Assembly: GCA_003250975.1 (NCBI GenBank)
Contig: QKIY01000026.1
Coordinates: 52,633-116,632 of the forward strand
Direction: 5' to 3'
Source: Gammaproteobacteria bacterium
GTDB taxonomy: Bacteria > Pseudomonadota > Gammaproteobacteria > Eutrophobiales > Eutrophobiaceae
DNA: 64,000 nucleotides
Under the pieces are notes generated by a model. That model was not told the DNA's origin, made no database searches, and saw nothing but the letters and a program-made list of their open reading frames with translations. The position numbers and the translations under genes were made by a program. This document shows positions 46,287-55,811 of this stretch, piece by piece (the first letter of the stretch is position 1; the number at the start of each line of letters is the position of its first letter).

Positions 46287-46949
46287 TTAAATATTGTGCT
46301 CCTCCAGCCAGGGGATGATCTCCTCGGGACTATCGATCATGGCCTCGGCACCCCATGAAGCCGGGTCCTGATTGGTTTCAATATAACCGTATAGCGCCAC
46401 CAACGTGTGCATGCCGGCGGCAATCCCGGCCCTGATATCGCGTTCCGCATCGCCGATATAGACTGAATCAGCCGGCTTACAACCGGCAATCTCGCATGCG
46501 ACGTTGAGGGGGCCGGGATCAGGTTTCCTGTAGGGCGTAGTATCGCCACTGATAACACAGACGGCACGATTTTCCAGGCCGAGCTTCGCCATTAACGGCT
46601 CCGTCAGCCAGGAAGGCTTATTGGTGACTACACCCCATTGATAGCCATTCTCCTCAAGGTAGTTGATCACGGCCTCCATCCCGGGGAACAGCGTCGTACT
46701 GTTATGCAGGCGCGCATTATAGATATCAAGAAATCGATCCCTGAGCAGAGTAAATTCACTGGATTCTTCCGTTATGTTGAAGGCAAATTTGATCAGAACA
46801 TTACCACCATTGGATACTACTGGGCGGATAGTCTCAAAGGGCAGTTCGTCTTTTCCCTGTTCCCTGCATACCTGGTTCAGTGCAGCTGCAAGATCGGGTG
46901 CAGTGTCAGCGAGGGTCCCGTCAAGGTCAAAAAAGGCAGCGCTTAACAT
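46287..46949 (-). CDS. gph: Phosphoglycolate phosphatase (HAD family)
   Basis: 220 residues. HAD motif I is FFDLDGTLADTAPDL with nucleophile Asp8; motif II WGVVTNKPSW; motif III KPDPGPLN; motif IV YIGDAERD. This family hydrolyses 2-phosphoglycolate from oxygenation or DNA repair; similar enzymes also act on other phosphates. The ubiG-gph pair, with an eight-base gap, is a widespread gammaproteobacterial arrangement. Confidence 0.92.
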   Translation of the reverse strand: MLSAAFFDLDGTLADTAPDLAAALNQVCREQGKDELPFETIRPVVSNGGNVLIKFAFNITEESSEFTLLRDRFLDIYNARLHNSTTLFPGMEAVINYLEENGYQWGVVTNKPSWLTEPLMAKLGLENRAVCVISGDTTPYRKPDPGPLNVACEIAGCKPADSVYIGDAERDIRAGIAAGMHTLVALYGYIETNQDPASWGAEAMIDSPEEIIPWLEEHNI

Positions 46950-46957
46950 GGGTCCCG

Positions 46958-47665
46958 TTACTTAGTGGCATATAAAAGGTAGTTGATATCCGGCGTGTGC
47001 TTCATCCAGGCAACACGTAGGAATGGAAGGTAGGACATCCCCGAGATGTTCTTTACTTTCAAACCGGCTTCCTCGCACCACCGGGCCAGTTCAGAAGGCC
47101 GGATAAACCGGGAGTAGTCATGGGTGCCGACTGGTATGACTTTAAACAGATACTCGGCTGCGACGATACCGGCAATGTAGGCCTTGAGATTGCGGTTAAT
47201 AGTTGACAGAAACAGGTGACCACCGGGTCTGAGCATCCTGACGCAGGCCTTTATAACTGATACCGGATCTGGGACATGCTCCATCATTTCCATGCAGGTG
47301 ATTACATCGAAGCTCTGCGGGTTAGTTTTGGCAAACTCCTCTGCAGTGATTTCTTTATAGGTGATTTGAAGATTGTTGCCCTGACTGTGTTGCCGGGCAA
47401 TTTTTATTGCCTCACGGCTTGCATCAATACCTGTCACCTGTGCCATCTCCCTGGCTATTGCCTCTGTCAGGATCCCTCCGCCACAGCCTAAGTCCAGTAC
47501 AGATTTACCGGCAAGATTTACATATTGTTTTATATACTCAAGCCGTAAGGGATTGATATCGTGCAGGGTTGAAAGCGGTCCATCGCGGTCCCACCAGTCA
47601 TTTGCTAATGCATCGAACTTGGCAGATTCCGATTTATCAATATTGGTATTGTTACTAGTAATCAT
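46958..47665 (-). CDS. ubiG: Ubiquinone O-methyltransferase UbiG
   Basis: 235 residues. UbiG performs both O-methylations in ubiquinone synthesis. S-adenosylmethionine motif VLDLGCGGGILTEAIA; substrate-side motifs KFDALANDWWDRDGPLSTLHDINPLRL and HDYSRFIRPSELARW are diagnostic. First gene of the ubiG-gph-synthase-like operon; no ribosome site stands out. Confidence 0.96.
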   Translation of the reverse strand: MITSNNTNIDKSESAKFDALANDWWDRDGPLSTLHDINPLRLEYIKQYVNLAGKSVLDLGCGGGILTEAIAREMAQVTGIDASREAIKIARQHSQGNNLQITYKEITAEEFAKTNPQSFDVITCMEMMEHVPDPVSVIKACVRMLRPGGHLFLSTINRNLKAYIAGIVAAEYLFKVIPVGTHDYSRFIRPSELARWCEEAGLKVKNISGMSYLPFLRVAWMKHTPDINYLLYATK

Positions 47666-47754
47666 TTACTTGATCATATTAAGGTAAAAAAAATAAATAA
47701 ACGGTTACATTTTGAAGTTTTACCGGGTTATTGCAAAAGGAAGAACAAGCAGTA

Positions 47755-49458
47755 TCAATTCAACTCCTGAATGACCCTGAAACCTGTATAAATATCCTTG
47801 TTATTAGTAGGAAGCTTTTCTCTGGCGGAGGAACGCAGGGCAGCCATGTTATCAGCAAACGAACCACCACGAACAACTCGATAGTTTGTGTCCCCATTTA
47901 CGCGTGCGCTACCGTCACCCGGGGCATCCAGGTGACTATCATTCCAGGGATCAAGTACCCATTCCCTGACGTTTCCAAGCATATGGTACAGCCTGAATTT
48001 GTTGCGGTTTACAGATCGATCCGATTTGGGAAGGGGAGAGGTGAGTTCCTTTATATCAGTAAAGACAGCATCGCTAATAAGGATTTTATCCCCTGTAGGA
48101 TAATCAGCCTGGCTGCCGGCACGAGCTGCATATTCCCACTCGGCTTCAGTTGGGAGGCGGTAAGGCATGCCGGTTTTTTCGCTTAACCATTTACTGTATG
48201 ACACGGCGTCATCCCAGCTGATGTTTACGACAGGATATTCCCTATCGGACCAGGGCTGAGCAGGACATTGCCTGTCTGTGTCCTGGCAAAACAACAGATA
48301 ATCGGCCTGACTTATTTCATGAACAGTGATTGCAAAAGGGGTATCGATAACTACTTCGTGTACTGGCTGCTCATTTTCCAGTTCTCCGCCCATCAAGTAT
48401 TTGCCTTCAGGTATAACCGCCAAGGTTGGGCCTTTGCCAAGTTCCCCGAGATTGTCCCGGCAATAGGGTTTGCGCTGACGTGCCAATGAAGGATAACAGG
48501 CATACTTGCTCACGGGGGTTTGTGTCTTTATTGCCATCGCCGCAGTCCTGACGGGGTCGGGTTGCTGAACGGTTACAGAAGGTTCAGCCGCGGTGACAGC
48601 CGGTTCCCCTTTTGTCTCAACTGCCGGTTCCTGTTCCCCGCTTTTATCCGGTGGTTCCGCAAATATGGTCAATTCATCCTGTGAGGATTCTGCTGCCTGA
48701 CCCGGCGCTACAGTTGTTTCTCCGTTAGATTCTGTCTCTATCGGAGCAGGTTGTTCAGGTTGCTTGACCGTAATACGTGGGTCATCAATGCCGATCTGCC
48801 AGGCAAAATCAACCAGTATTTTCTGGTTTATCAGAGAATTTTCCCTGTCACCCAACTGGTACAGCGCACGCTGTTCAATTAATTGCTCATAGATCAGATT
48901 GGCCAGTTGGTTGCTTATGGGCAATGCCAAGGCCTGTTCCTTTTCTTCCGGGGAGAGTGTTTCCCAGTTTTCCAGAAATGCCTGCCGGCTGTTTTCAGAC
49001 CAATCATTGTTCTGGATAAATCGCTGAATTAAATCTTCAATAATATAGGTATCCGGAACGATGTATGTCTCTTCTGTAATTGCAGGTACTGTGTTTATCA
49101 TTGCATCTACTTTAAACGTGGATTCGGGTTCCCGAATCAACATATAGATAACAATGATAACAGCACTCAGGACAACAAGGACGGCTCCGCCAACAAGGTA
49201 AAGGTTCTGGGCAGGAAATATATTGCTTCTGGAAACACCCGGAATGAATCTATGTTCCTCTGCCTGGGGAGAATCCTTTGGTATGGCATGTTCCTGTTCA
49301 GAGGTATCCAGAAAGGTTGTGTGATGATTGTCTTCGACCTCGATTGTACCTGCAAGAATGCCAGCAAGGAGTTTTTCTCTCTCCCTGCGATAGCCATCCT
49401 TGTTAAGTTTCCCTTCAGAATAATCTTTAGCCAGAGTTCTCAGGTTTTTGTCGGTCAT
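47755..49458 (-). CDS. Transmembrane protein with FGE-like (formylglycine-generating enzyme) domain
   Basis: 567 residues. The N-terminal cytoplasmic stretch is followed by one membrane helix (86-108, LYLVGGAVLVVLSAVIIVIYML), then a Glu/Pro/Thr-rich linker in the periplasm (~230-310) and an FGE/SUMF-like domain (about 345-567). The domain has MGGELENEQPVHEV, LPTEAEWEYAARAG, GNVREWVLDPW and VVRGGSFADN-RSSAR-GFRV. The Cys pair needed for formylglycine formation is absent from RGGSF..R, so the domain is probably a binding or sensor unit rather than active. It is 21 bases after the kinase gene, in the same operon. Confidence 0.85.
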   Translation of the reverse strand: MTDKNLRTLAKDYSEGKLNKDGYRREREKLLAGILAGTIEVEDNHHTTFLDTSEQEHAIPKDSPQAEEHRFIPGVSRSNIFPAQNLYLVGGAVLVVLSAVIIVIYMLIREPESTFKVDAMINTVPAITEETYIVPDTYIIEDLIQRFIQNNDWSENSRQAFLENWETLSPEEKEQALALPISNQLANLIYEQLIEQRALYQLGDRENSLINQKILVDFAWQIGIDDPRITVKQPEQPAPIETESNGETTVAPGQAAESSQDELTIFAEPPDKSGEQEPAVETKGEPAVTAAEPSVTVQQPDPVRTAAMAIKTQTPVSKYACYPSLARQRKPYCRDNLGELGKGPTLAVIPEGKYLMGGELENEQPVHEVVIDTPFAITVHEISQADYLLFCQDTDRQCPAQPWSDREYPVVNISWDDAVSYSKWLSEKTGMPYRLPTEAEWEYAARAGSQADYPTGDKILISDAVFTDIKELTSPLPKSDRSVNRNKFRLYHMLGNVREWVLDPWNDSHLDAPGDGSARVNGDTNYRVVRGGSFADNMAALRSSAREKLPTNNKDIYTGFRVIQELN

Positions 49459-49479
49459 GATGCTGTAATATCCACCTGT

Positions 49480-52400
49480 CTAGCTGATATCGTCCTGGAC
49501 GAGTCGAAATCCTGTGGTTTTATCCGCGCCACCGTTATGGGCTCGTTCCAGGTTGGTGTCACAGTTTGAGAAGGCGTCTTCGAATGCTCCGCCTACCGCC
49601 TTGATACTACTACCATCGATAACCCATTCTTGAACATTCCCTATATAGTTTTTCAGGCCCCAGCCATTTTGCTGTCCGGATACGACACTGACCGTACCGG
49701 TGCCCTTGATGATTTTATCCCCTAGGGCAACTCTGCAATTGAAATCTTTCCTGGGTTGTTGCCCGTTAGCATTGGCGGCGTATAGCCATTCTTTTTTATT
49801 TGGGATCCTGTAACTCTTGCCGGTACGTTCAGATAACCACTTGGCATAGTTTTCAGCCTCCTTCAGGCTGATGCCTGTTAAGGGATCGTCAAACTTGTCT
49901 TTATCTGTCACTGGTTTGCATTTACCTGAGAGGGCGCAATACTTGCTGTAGTCACCGATAGATATTTCATATTTGCCGATTGCAAACGGACGTGCAATCT
50001 CTCCGCCTCCCGGGACAACCACCATCAGTGGTCCCCGCCAGCCATCATTAACTAGGTCATAACAGATTGCCTTGGCCCGGTTGCCATAACCGGCCAGAGT
50101 GGAGTTGCATTCACGCCCACTCGGAGTGGGGAGCCATTTTTTCTGTGACGGCGTTTCTCCTGGAGTAGTTGAATCAGTCGCAGTCGCGACACGAGACAAG
50201 TCAGGGTTTTCCCGAGGGATAATGGCGGTTTTGGTGTGGGCGGCAATGAGTTTGTTAATTTCGCTTTCCGCATCGGCGAATTTGGGATTATCCGACCAGA
50301 AGGCTTGGGCCTGAACCAGTGCCCGGCGGGCCTCTTTTAATTTCTGCACGTCCTCACCGGCCTGTTCCTTGGTTTCAATATAGCGTTGATAGGCAATTTC
50401 TGCCTCGGATTTTCTTGCCGATAATTCATTTGAAAATTTGATAAATTCAGGATGGCCACTGAACCCAAGTTCTGTTTGCTGCTGTTGAATGGTTGTTGCA
50501 TCGGTAAGTTTCCCTGAGGCGAGGGTTGCAAGGGCGGATTCACCGGCGGGCCATGGTTGTGGCCTGATCTGATCCCTAAGTGTTTCAAGTGTAGTACCAC
50601 GGAAGATGGCTGCCGCATTTTGTGCCAGGGAAGCTGCAGCATTCTGGTCAGTAGTTCTGAGCTCATTGATGCGTTTAGTTAACAGGTCAATGGATTCGCG
50701 TCGGAATTCGCTATATCGACCAGGTGCCACACTTTCAATTTCACCGAATTTTGTCAGGACATCCTCGGTATTGAAGCTGAGAGATGTGTTAAATATGTTG
50801 CTTAGTTCCTGTATATTGGCTTCAACCCTATATTCCCGCCGTGAAGCAGCCAATAAGGGATCATTGGGATTATATTTCAATCCTTCATTTATCAGGCGCA
50901 ATGCATTGCTGTAATCCTTGGCAGCGAAACGGCTCTTAGCCAGTGTGCCATAGCTTGTGGCAAGCGCAGCAGGTGCGTCAGTTGTGATAAAGCGGTCAGT
51001 TGCAGGGAGCAATGTCTTTAGGTCATCAAGGTATTCTATGGCCTTGACCACCTTGTTGGCTTCAACCTGCGCATTGAAGTCTTTTTTCAGACCATCAACC
51101 CTGAGTTGTTTATCATGTTCGGCCCTTGCCGTGGCAATGGACTGGCGGGTAGTCTGTATGGTCCCCATGCCAGGTGCATAGCGTTCCGCAGAGTCGATTA
51201 GGTTTTCAGCGGCATCAAAACGGTTTTCAGTGAGTGTATTCTCTGCCTTCTGTATAAATAAATTTGCTATTTTCACTCTGGTATTGGCAAGGTCCCGGGT
51301 AATTTCAGCAGATTCTTCAGCCAGAGTATCAATCTCCTGGATATTGGCCAGTAATCTGGCCTTCCAAGCGTCATCTTCAAGCTGGGGAGAATCAAGTAAT
51401 TCACTGATACTTGCATTGTTATCAGAGACAATTTTTTCAATAGCTTTTTGCCGCTCCGCTCCTTCAAGGTGAGCAAGCTTGATCTGTGTCAGTTCGGGAC
51501 CCAGTTGTAAAGCACTAAGCAATTCGCCATACTGGCGCACCATTTCCTCAGCAACGGCACGATCACCGGAAGCTAGCATGGATAAAATCTCGGGCTGAAT
51601 AACCTTTTTGAAACTCGCAGATAACTCATGCAATAACAGATTCCCCGTATCAAGAGAAGCAAGTTCGATTAAAGCATTTTCGACATCTTTATAATCTCTG
51701 ATTGATACCAATTGTAATTGCTGTGAGGAAAGTTTTTGTTCAAGGCCGGCTATCTTAATTGTTCGCTGTACCTTGTCTTGAGTATCTTTCAGTTGCTGAT
51801 CTTCGGGTGCAACAGCAAGCCCTGATTCGACCAAAGAAAGTGCCTGTTCATAATTGCCCATTTCAAATGCCTGATCAGCGAGTATCCGGAACTGGTAGCT
51901 CGGCCTCTCATCGGCAAGCAGTGGATGGCCAGGATCAATCCTTTCTCGGATGGTTTCAAGAATAACCTTCGTTTTTTCAATTTGACCACTGTCTTTCAGG
52001 ATGGTTGAAAATTCCTCGCCTAGTTGTGCAAGCTTGAGTTTTTTGTTTTTATTAACTAGTTCCGTTTGTTCAAGTAGATAACTAGATTCGGGATAGAGCT
52101 CTGCAATTCTGCCAAGCAGGGCTGATGCCTGGATAAAATTATAATCCTCTTTACTGGTATCTATCAGGCGCCTGATCTCGCTTGCGAAATACCACTGGAT
52201 GGAATCCTTGGCTTCAGTTGTAATGGTCAACTGATCAGCCTTGTCCAGGGTCTTGATCTCCTGTAGATAAGCGACAACCGTATCTCCATCACCCGCGTTC
52301 TTGATATCGAAGATAATTTGCTGAATTTCCTGCTTGTGGTAATAGTTCAATACCGGGCCGGTTGCTCCAATCCCCAATGTAATGATAATGACTGCTGCGA

Positions 52401-53772
52401 CAGTTAACGGATCCTTGTACCATACGTATTTCGCCTCAAGTTCCTCTATGAATTGATCTACAGTCTGGCTTCTGTTCTTGCGATCGAATGCCAAGGCACG
52501 GCGTAATGCACGATTTTGTTTTTTCTTCAATCCCTTGATGGGAGGGGGGAGAAGATTGTTTTCTTTTGCTTTATTGGCCGGTAACTTGTTAAAAGGATGC
52601 TTGCCTGCCAGCAATTCATAGGCAACGCAGGCAAGGGCATAGGTGTCATCACGGGTATCTGGCTCTTCACCTTCCAACATCTCGAGGCTGGCGTACGCAG
52701 GTGTCAGTGCGCCAAGCTTCCCGGGATCAAACAGCGTTTTTTCCGCTTCACCTGTGACCGGGTTTTTTACAGCCCTGGCAATACCAAAATCCAACGTCTT
52801 TACCGTGCCATCCTTGCAGAGAAAAGCGTTACCCGGTTTGAAATCTGAATGGACCAGGCCGCGATCATGGGCATAAGAGAGTGCGGAACCCAATTGTTTA
52901 ATAATGTCAAATGCCTGCTCAAAAGGCATGCCACCTTTCTTACGTATCTCTTTCTTTATATATTCATTTAAAGGGATACCCTCCATAAGCTCCATGGTGA
53001 TGTATACGGGTGTCCCGGGTCCTCCAAGACGGTCGAAATCATATACTGTGGCGATATTTGGGTGTGCAAGCTTTTGTTGCCGGCTGGATTCCCTCTGCAG
53101 CGAAATAAACGCCTCAGGGTGATCTCGAAAATCATCGTTTAATAATTTGATAGCAACATAGGGGTTTTTATCCCGTGCTTCCTCTTTCAGGAGGTCTACT
53201 CCCTTATATACCTTGCCCATCCCGCCAACACCGAGTACTTCAAGCAGCTTGAATCGTTGTTTAATGATGGAACCGGGTCCCATATCACTTTTGGCAGGAG
53301 CGTTGTTCGAGGAAGGATTGGACCATCCTGAGGCACTGGCGTCAGTGCCAGAAGTGTGTTCCGGTGCGGAAGATTCAAGTGAACTTACATCGCTAATATT
53401 GATATCTGATGAATCATTATCTCCGGAGTAATCAGGAGAGGAATCATCCCGGGAATTATCAGGAGGTCCATTGAACGTCTCTGGTGGTGTGCTCAGGTCT
53501 TCTATTGCAAAAACGGTGGAATCACCTTTCAGGCCGGATGCGTCCTCTGTCTCGGTAGCATGCTTGCGGCGAAACTGGTTGATCCGTGTCTTGAGAAGGG
53601 CATAGTGATCATCGCTTATTTGCTGGTTGGTGAAACTATCTTCCAGCATTGATAACAACCGTTTTGCATAGTGCGGCGATTTTTGAAGTAATTTGGCCAG
53701 CTGTTTATCAAGAACATCAATACTGAGTTCTCCATCTGCTAGGGATTTGAGTGCAGTTTTAAAATCAGCCAC
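49480..53772 (-). CDS. Transmembrane Ser/Thr protein kinase with TPR-like region and C-terminal FGE-like domain
   Basis: 1430 residues. Residues 1-150 are a helical lead and an acidic, Ser-rich linker; a Hanks-type kinase spans ~174-440: P-loop GVGGMGKV (181-188), Lys209 in VAIK, catalytic HSDFKPGN (Asp310; HRD Arg replaced by Ser), DFG 328-330. Activation-loop text is TPAYASLEML. One membrane helix lies at ~456-474; the next ~700 residues are TPR-like/coiled helices (periplasmic if the topology holds). The last ~210 residues are FGE-like (FAIGKYEISIGDYSKYC, RIPNKKEWLYAANA, GNVQEWVID, VGGAF-TTGFRLV), without the catalytic Cys pair. Confidence 0.88.
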   Translation of the reverse strand: MADFKTALKSLADGELSIDVLDKQLAKLLQKSPHYAKRLLSMLEDSFTNQQISDDHYALLKTRINQFRRKHATETEDASGLKGDSTVFAIEDLSTPPETFNGPPDNSRDDSSPDYSGDNDSSDINISDVSSLESSAPEHTSGTDASASGWSNPSSNNAPAKSDMGPGSIIKQRFKLLEVLGVGGMGKVYKGVDLLKEEARDKNPYVAIKLLNDDFRDHPEAFISLQRESSRQQKLAHPNIATVYDFDRLGGPGTPVYITMELMEGIPLNEYIKKEIRKKGGMPFEQAFDIIKQLGSALSYAHDRGLVHSDFKPGNAFLCKDGTVKTLDFGIARAVKNPVTGEAEKTLFDPGKLGALTPAYASLEMLEGEEPDTRDDTYALACVAYELLAGKHPFNKLPANKAKENNLLPPPIKGLKKKQNRALRRALAFDRKNRSQTVDQFIEELEAKYVWYKDPLTVAAVIIITLGIGATGPVLNYYHKQEIQQIIFDIKNAGDGDTVVAYLQEIKTLDKADQLTITTEAKDSIQWYFASEIRRLIDTSKEDYNFIQASALLGRIAELYPESSYLLEQTELVNKNKKLKLAQLGEEFSTILKDSGQIEKTKVILETIRERIDPGHPLLADERPSYQFRILADQAFEMGNYEQALSLVESGLAVAPEDQQLKDTQDKVQRTIKIAGLEQKLSSQQLQLVSIRDYKDVENALIELASLDTGNLLLHELSASFKKVIQPEILSMLASGDRAVAEEMVRQYGELLSALQLGPELTQIKLAHLEGAERQKAIEKIVSDNNASISELLDSPQLEDDAWKARLLANIQEIDTLAEESAEITRDLANTRVKIANLFIQKAENTLTENRFDAAENLIDSAERYAPGMGTIQTTRQSIATARAEHDKQLRVDGLKKDFNAQVEANKVVKAIEYLDDLKTLLPATDRFITTDAPAALATSYGTLAKSRFAAKDYSNALRLINEGLKYNPNDPLLAASRREYRVEANIQELSNIFNTSLSFNTEDVLTKFGEIESVAPGRYSEFRRESIDLLTKRINELRTTDQNAAASLAQNAAAIFRGTTLETLRDQIRPQPWPAGESALATLASGKLTDATTIQQQQTELGFSGHPEFIKFSNELSARKSEAEIAYQRYIETKEQAGEDVQKLKEARRALVQAQAFWSDNPKFADAESEINKLIAAHTKTAIIPRENPDLSRVATATDSTTPGETPSQKKWLPTPSGRECNSTLAGYGNRAKAICYDLVNDGWRGPLMVVVPGGGEIARPFAIGKYEISIGDYSKYCALSGKCKPVTDKDKFDDPLTGISLKEAENYAKWLSERTGKSYRIPNKKEWLYAANANGQQPRKDFNCRVALGDKIIKGTGTVSVVSGQQNGWGLKNYIGNVQEWVIDGSSIKAVGGAFEDAFSNCDTNLERAHNGGADKTTGFRLVQDDIS

Positions 53773-53788
53773 AAAACACCTCTTAAGA

Positions 53789-54535
53789 TTACCTGATATC
53801 TACTACGATAGCAGTCACATTGTCACTGGCACCTCTATCCAGCGTAAGATGAATCAAATTCCTGCAGGATTTTTCTACGTCACCTTCACCCAGGATTTTA
53901 CGAATTTCCTTATCTGATAAATGTTTTGTCAGGCCATCACTGCAAAGCAGATAACGGTCTTTACTCTGCATTTCCTGGATATCCATATCCAAAAACAATT
54001 CATCAGTTGCTCCTACTGCACGTGTAATCATGTTTCCATGAGGATGCACTGCTGCTTCTTCACGGCTTATCAGTCCTTTTTGCACATAAAGCTCTACCTG
54101 GGAATGATCCGTTGTCATTTGTATGAGTTTATTATTTCTCAATCTGTAAAGACGGCTATCTCCAGCCCATATATAAACACAGTATTTATCGTAGGCGAGC
54201 ATGATAACAACCGTGCTACCAATGGTAGTTCTTTTTTGCAACTCCTTGGCCTTTTCTATCAGGTGCTGGTTTACCTCTGTAAGTTGATCTTCGATATCAT
54301 TAATGTAACGATGCAGCTCAATCCCTTCATGCACTTTATTTAATGAAGAAACTATCATTTGACTGGCAACATCACCGGCTGAATGTCCTCCCATTCCATC
54401 AGCTACCACCCAGAGGCCTATCTCAGGGCGTTCAAGCATTGAATCTTCATTGTGTTTGCGTACTTTCCCTGTATCACTTATACCGAATGAAGACCATGAT
54501 AGATTCGTTTTGTTTGTAATAGCGGATGTTTCCAT
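53789..54535 (-). CDS. PP2C-family Ser/Thr protein phosphatase
   Basis: 248 residues. Metal-dependent phosphatase that would reverse the neighbouring kinase. Signature residues are present: RKHNEDSM, VVADGMGGHSAGD, WAGDSRLYR, CSDGLTKHL and GASDNVTAIVVDI, so all Asp ligands are intact. No extra domains, no membrane segment, likely cytoplasmic. Sixteen bases before the kinase gene on the same strand. Kinase/phosphatase pairing is typical of bacterial Hanks systems. Confidence 0.93.
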   Translation of the reverse strand: METSAITNKTNLSWSSFGISDTGKVRKHNEDSMLERPEIGLWVVADGMGGHSAGDVASQMIVSSLNKVHEGIELHRYINDIEDQLTEVNQHLIEKAKELQKRTTIGSTVVIMLAYDKYCVYIWAGDSRLYRLRNNKLIQMTTDHSQVELYVQKGLISREEAAVHPHGNMITRAVGATDELFLDMDIQEMQSKDRYLLCSDGLTKHLSDKEIRKILGEGDVEKSCRNLIHLTLDRGASDNVTAIVVDIR

Positions 54536-54620
54536 AAGGAATTACCTTATGTATGTATACAAACGCAAAATACGCTTCTGAAGATATGAACATTCATTAT
54601 TCCAGACACCTTATACATTT

Positions 54621-55523
54621 TTATGATGTCTCATAAACGAAATCGACAACTTCAGTCGGGCCTTCAATAAAACTCTTTCCAAGACTGATCTGGCCATTGC
54701 CATTCAAGGGCATCTCCTCACGTCGCAGGAAAGCATCTTCCCCACTATCCATTCGAACATGAGTTCCGTTTGTGCTTTGGTCGATTATAAAGAACTTATC
54801 ACGTCGTAATTCAATACGGACATGTTGCCTTGAAGCGAGCTTTTCTCTGACAGGAACATCACAGTCCTTGCTTCTGCCCAGGATAATGCTGGAACGTTGC
54901 TTGCTGATAATAACATCCAGATCCCTGTATCGAAGATGGAGTTTGACCTCGGGTTTCCTGTTATTGGACAGCATGCCAGTGGCCATTCGGGTTACATCTT
55001 CTTCCTGCCAGATGAGTTCATAGATGTCGATTTCTTCCTGTTTGCCTTTGATGGGTGCGCGATCAATAAAGCGGGTGCAGGCGCGTAAGACGGGGGGCAG
55101 TTTGTCTACAGTACTTGCTGTTAAAATAATCTGGTCTGCCTTGGCCTGTGCCGTCATCCTGGCAGCAAGGTTGACGGCGTCACCGAATACATCTCCACCT
55201 TCCAGAATTGCAGGCCCAAAATGCATGCCAACACGTATGGCAATAACAGTATTGCCTTGGAGGTCGTTATTTACGTCTTCTACAGATTCATGCATTTCGC
55301 AACACGCTGTTGCCGCATCTTCTGCCGTTGAAAAGGTGCACATGACTTCATCGCCGATAGTCTTGATTACTTTTCCATTGAACTGTTGTACGACACTGGT
55401 AATCGTTGCAAGTGTTTCAGCGACTTTTTCCCGTGCGAGCTGATCCCCCAGGATTTCATAAAGTTTTGTGCTGCCAGCAATATCGGCAAAAACAATTGCT
55501 AGATTTGTTGTTTTGGGCGCCAT
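54621..55523 (-). CDS. Class III adenylate cyclase with FHA domain
   Basis: 300 residues. The N-terminal cyclase domain (~8-170) shows both metal-binding Asp (FADIAGST, IGDEVM), the adenine-selecting Lys in KTIGDE and Asp in FGDAVNLAAR, and the transition-state Asn/Arg in VNLAAR. A forkhead-associated domain (~200-290) has the phosphothreonine-binding pattern ILGRSKDCDV, SRQHVRIEL and NGTHV. The protein could therefore sense a phosphorylated partner and change cAMP; the kinase next door is the natural candidate. First gene of the minus-strand signalling operon, 85 bases upstream of the phosphatase. Confidence 0.93.
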   Translation of the reverse strand: MAPKTTNLAIVFADIAGSTKLYEILGDQLAREKVAETLATITSVVQQFNGKVIKTIGDEVMCTFSTAEDAATACCEMHESVEDVNNDLQGNTVIAIRVGMHFGPAILEGGDVFGDAVNLAARMTAQAKADQIILTASTVDKLPPVLRACTRFIDRAPIKGKQEEIDIYELIWQEEDVTRMATGMLSNNRKPEVKLHLRYRDLDVIISKQRSSIILGRSKDCDVPVREKLASRQHVRIELRRDKFFIIDQSTNGTHVRMDSGEDAFLRREEMPLNGNGQISLGKSFIEGPTEVVDFVYETS

Positions 55524-55811
55524 TTGTCAGCTGTTTCTATTTTTCAAAATTGATCATTCTGGCAAGAATTCCCACCACTGATAGATGCGGTGCCATTGGG
55601 GCAGTCCGAACCTTCCCCTGCCTTGAAATATATAGGAATGATCTATTCAAAGCATAGCTTCTAAAATGCATGCAGTCATCATCATACCTTATTATTCTAA
55701 AAGGGAAAATCTCTTATCCTGTATCTTGATTGTCATCTCAATATGGCTTGGGTAGGATGAAATATGAACTTCCTTCTTAACAAACGATAGAATGCTGAAA
55801 ATATTTTCTAC

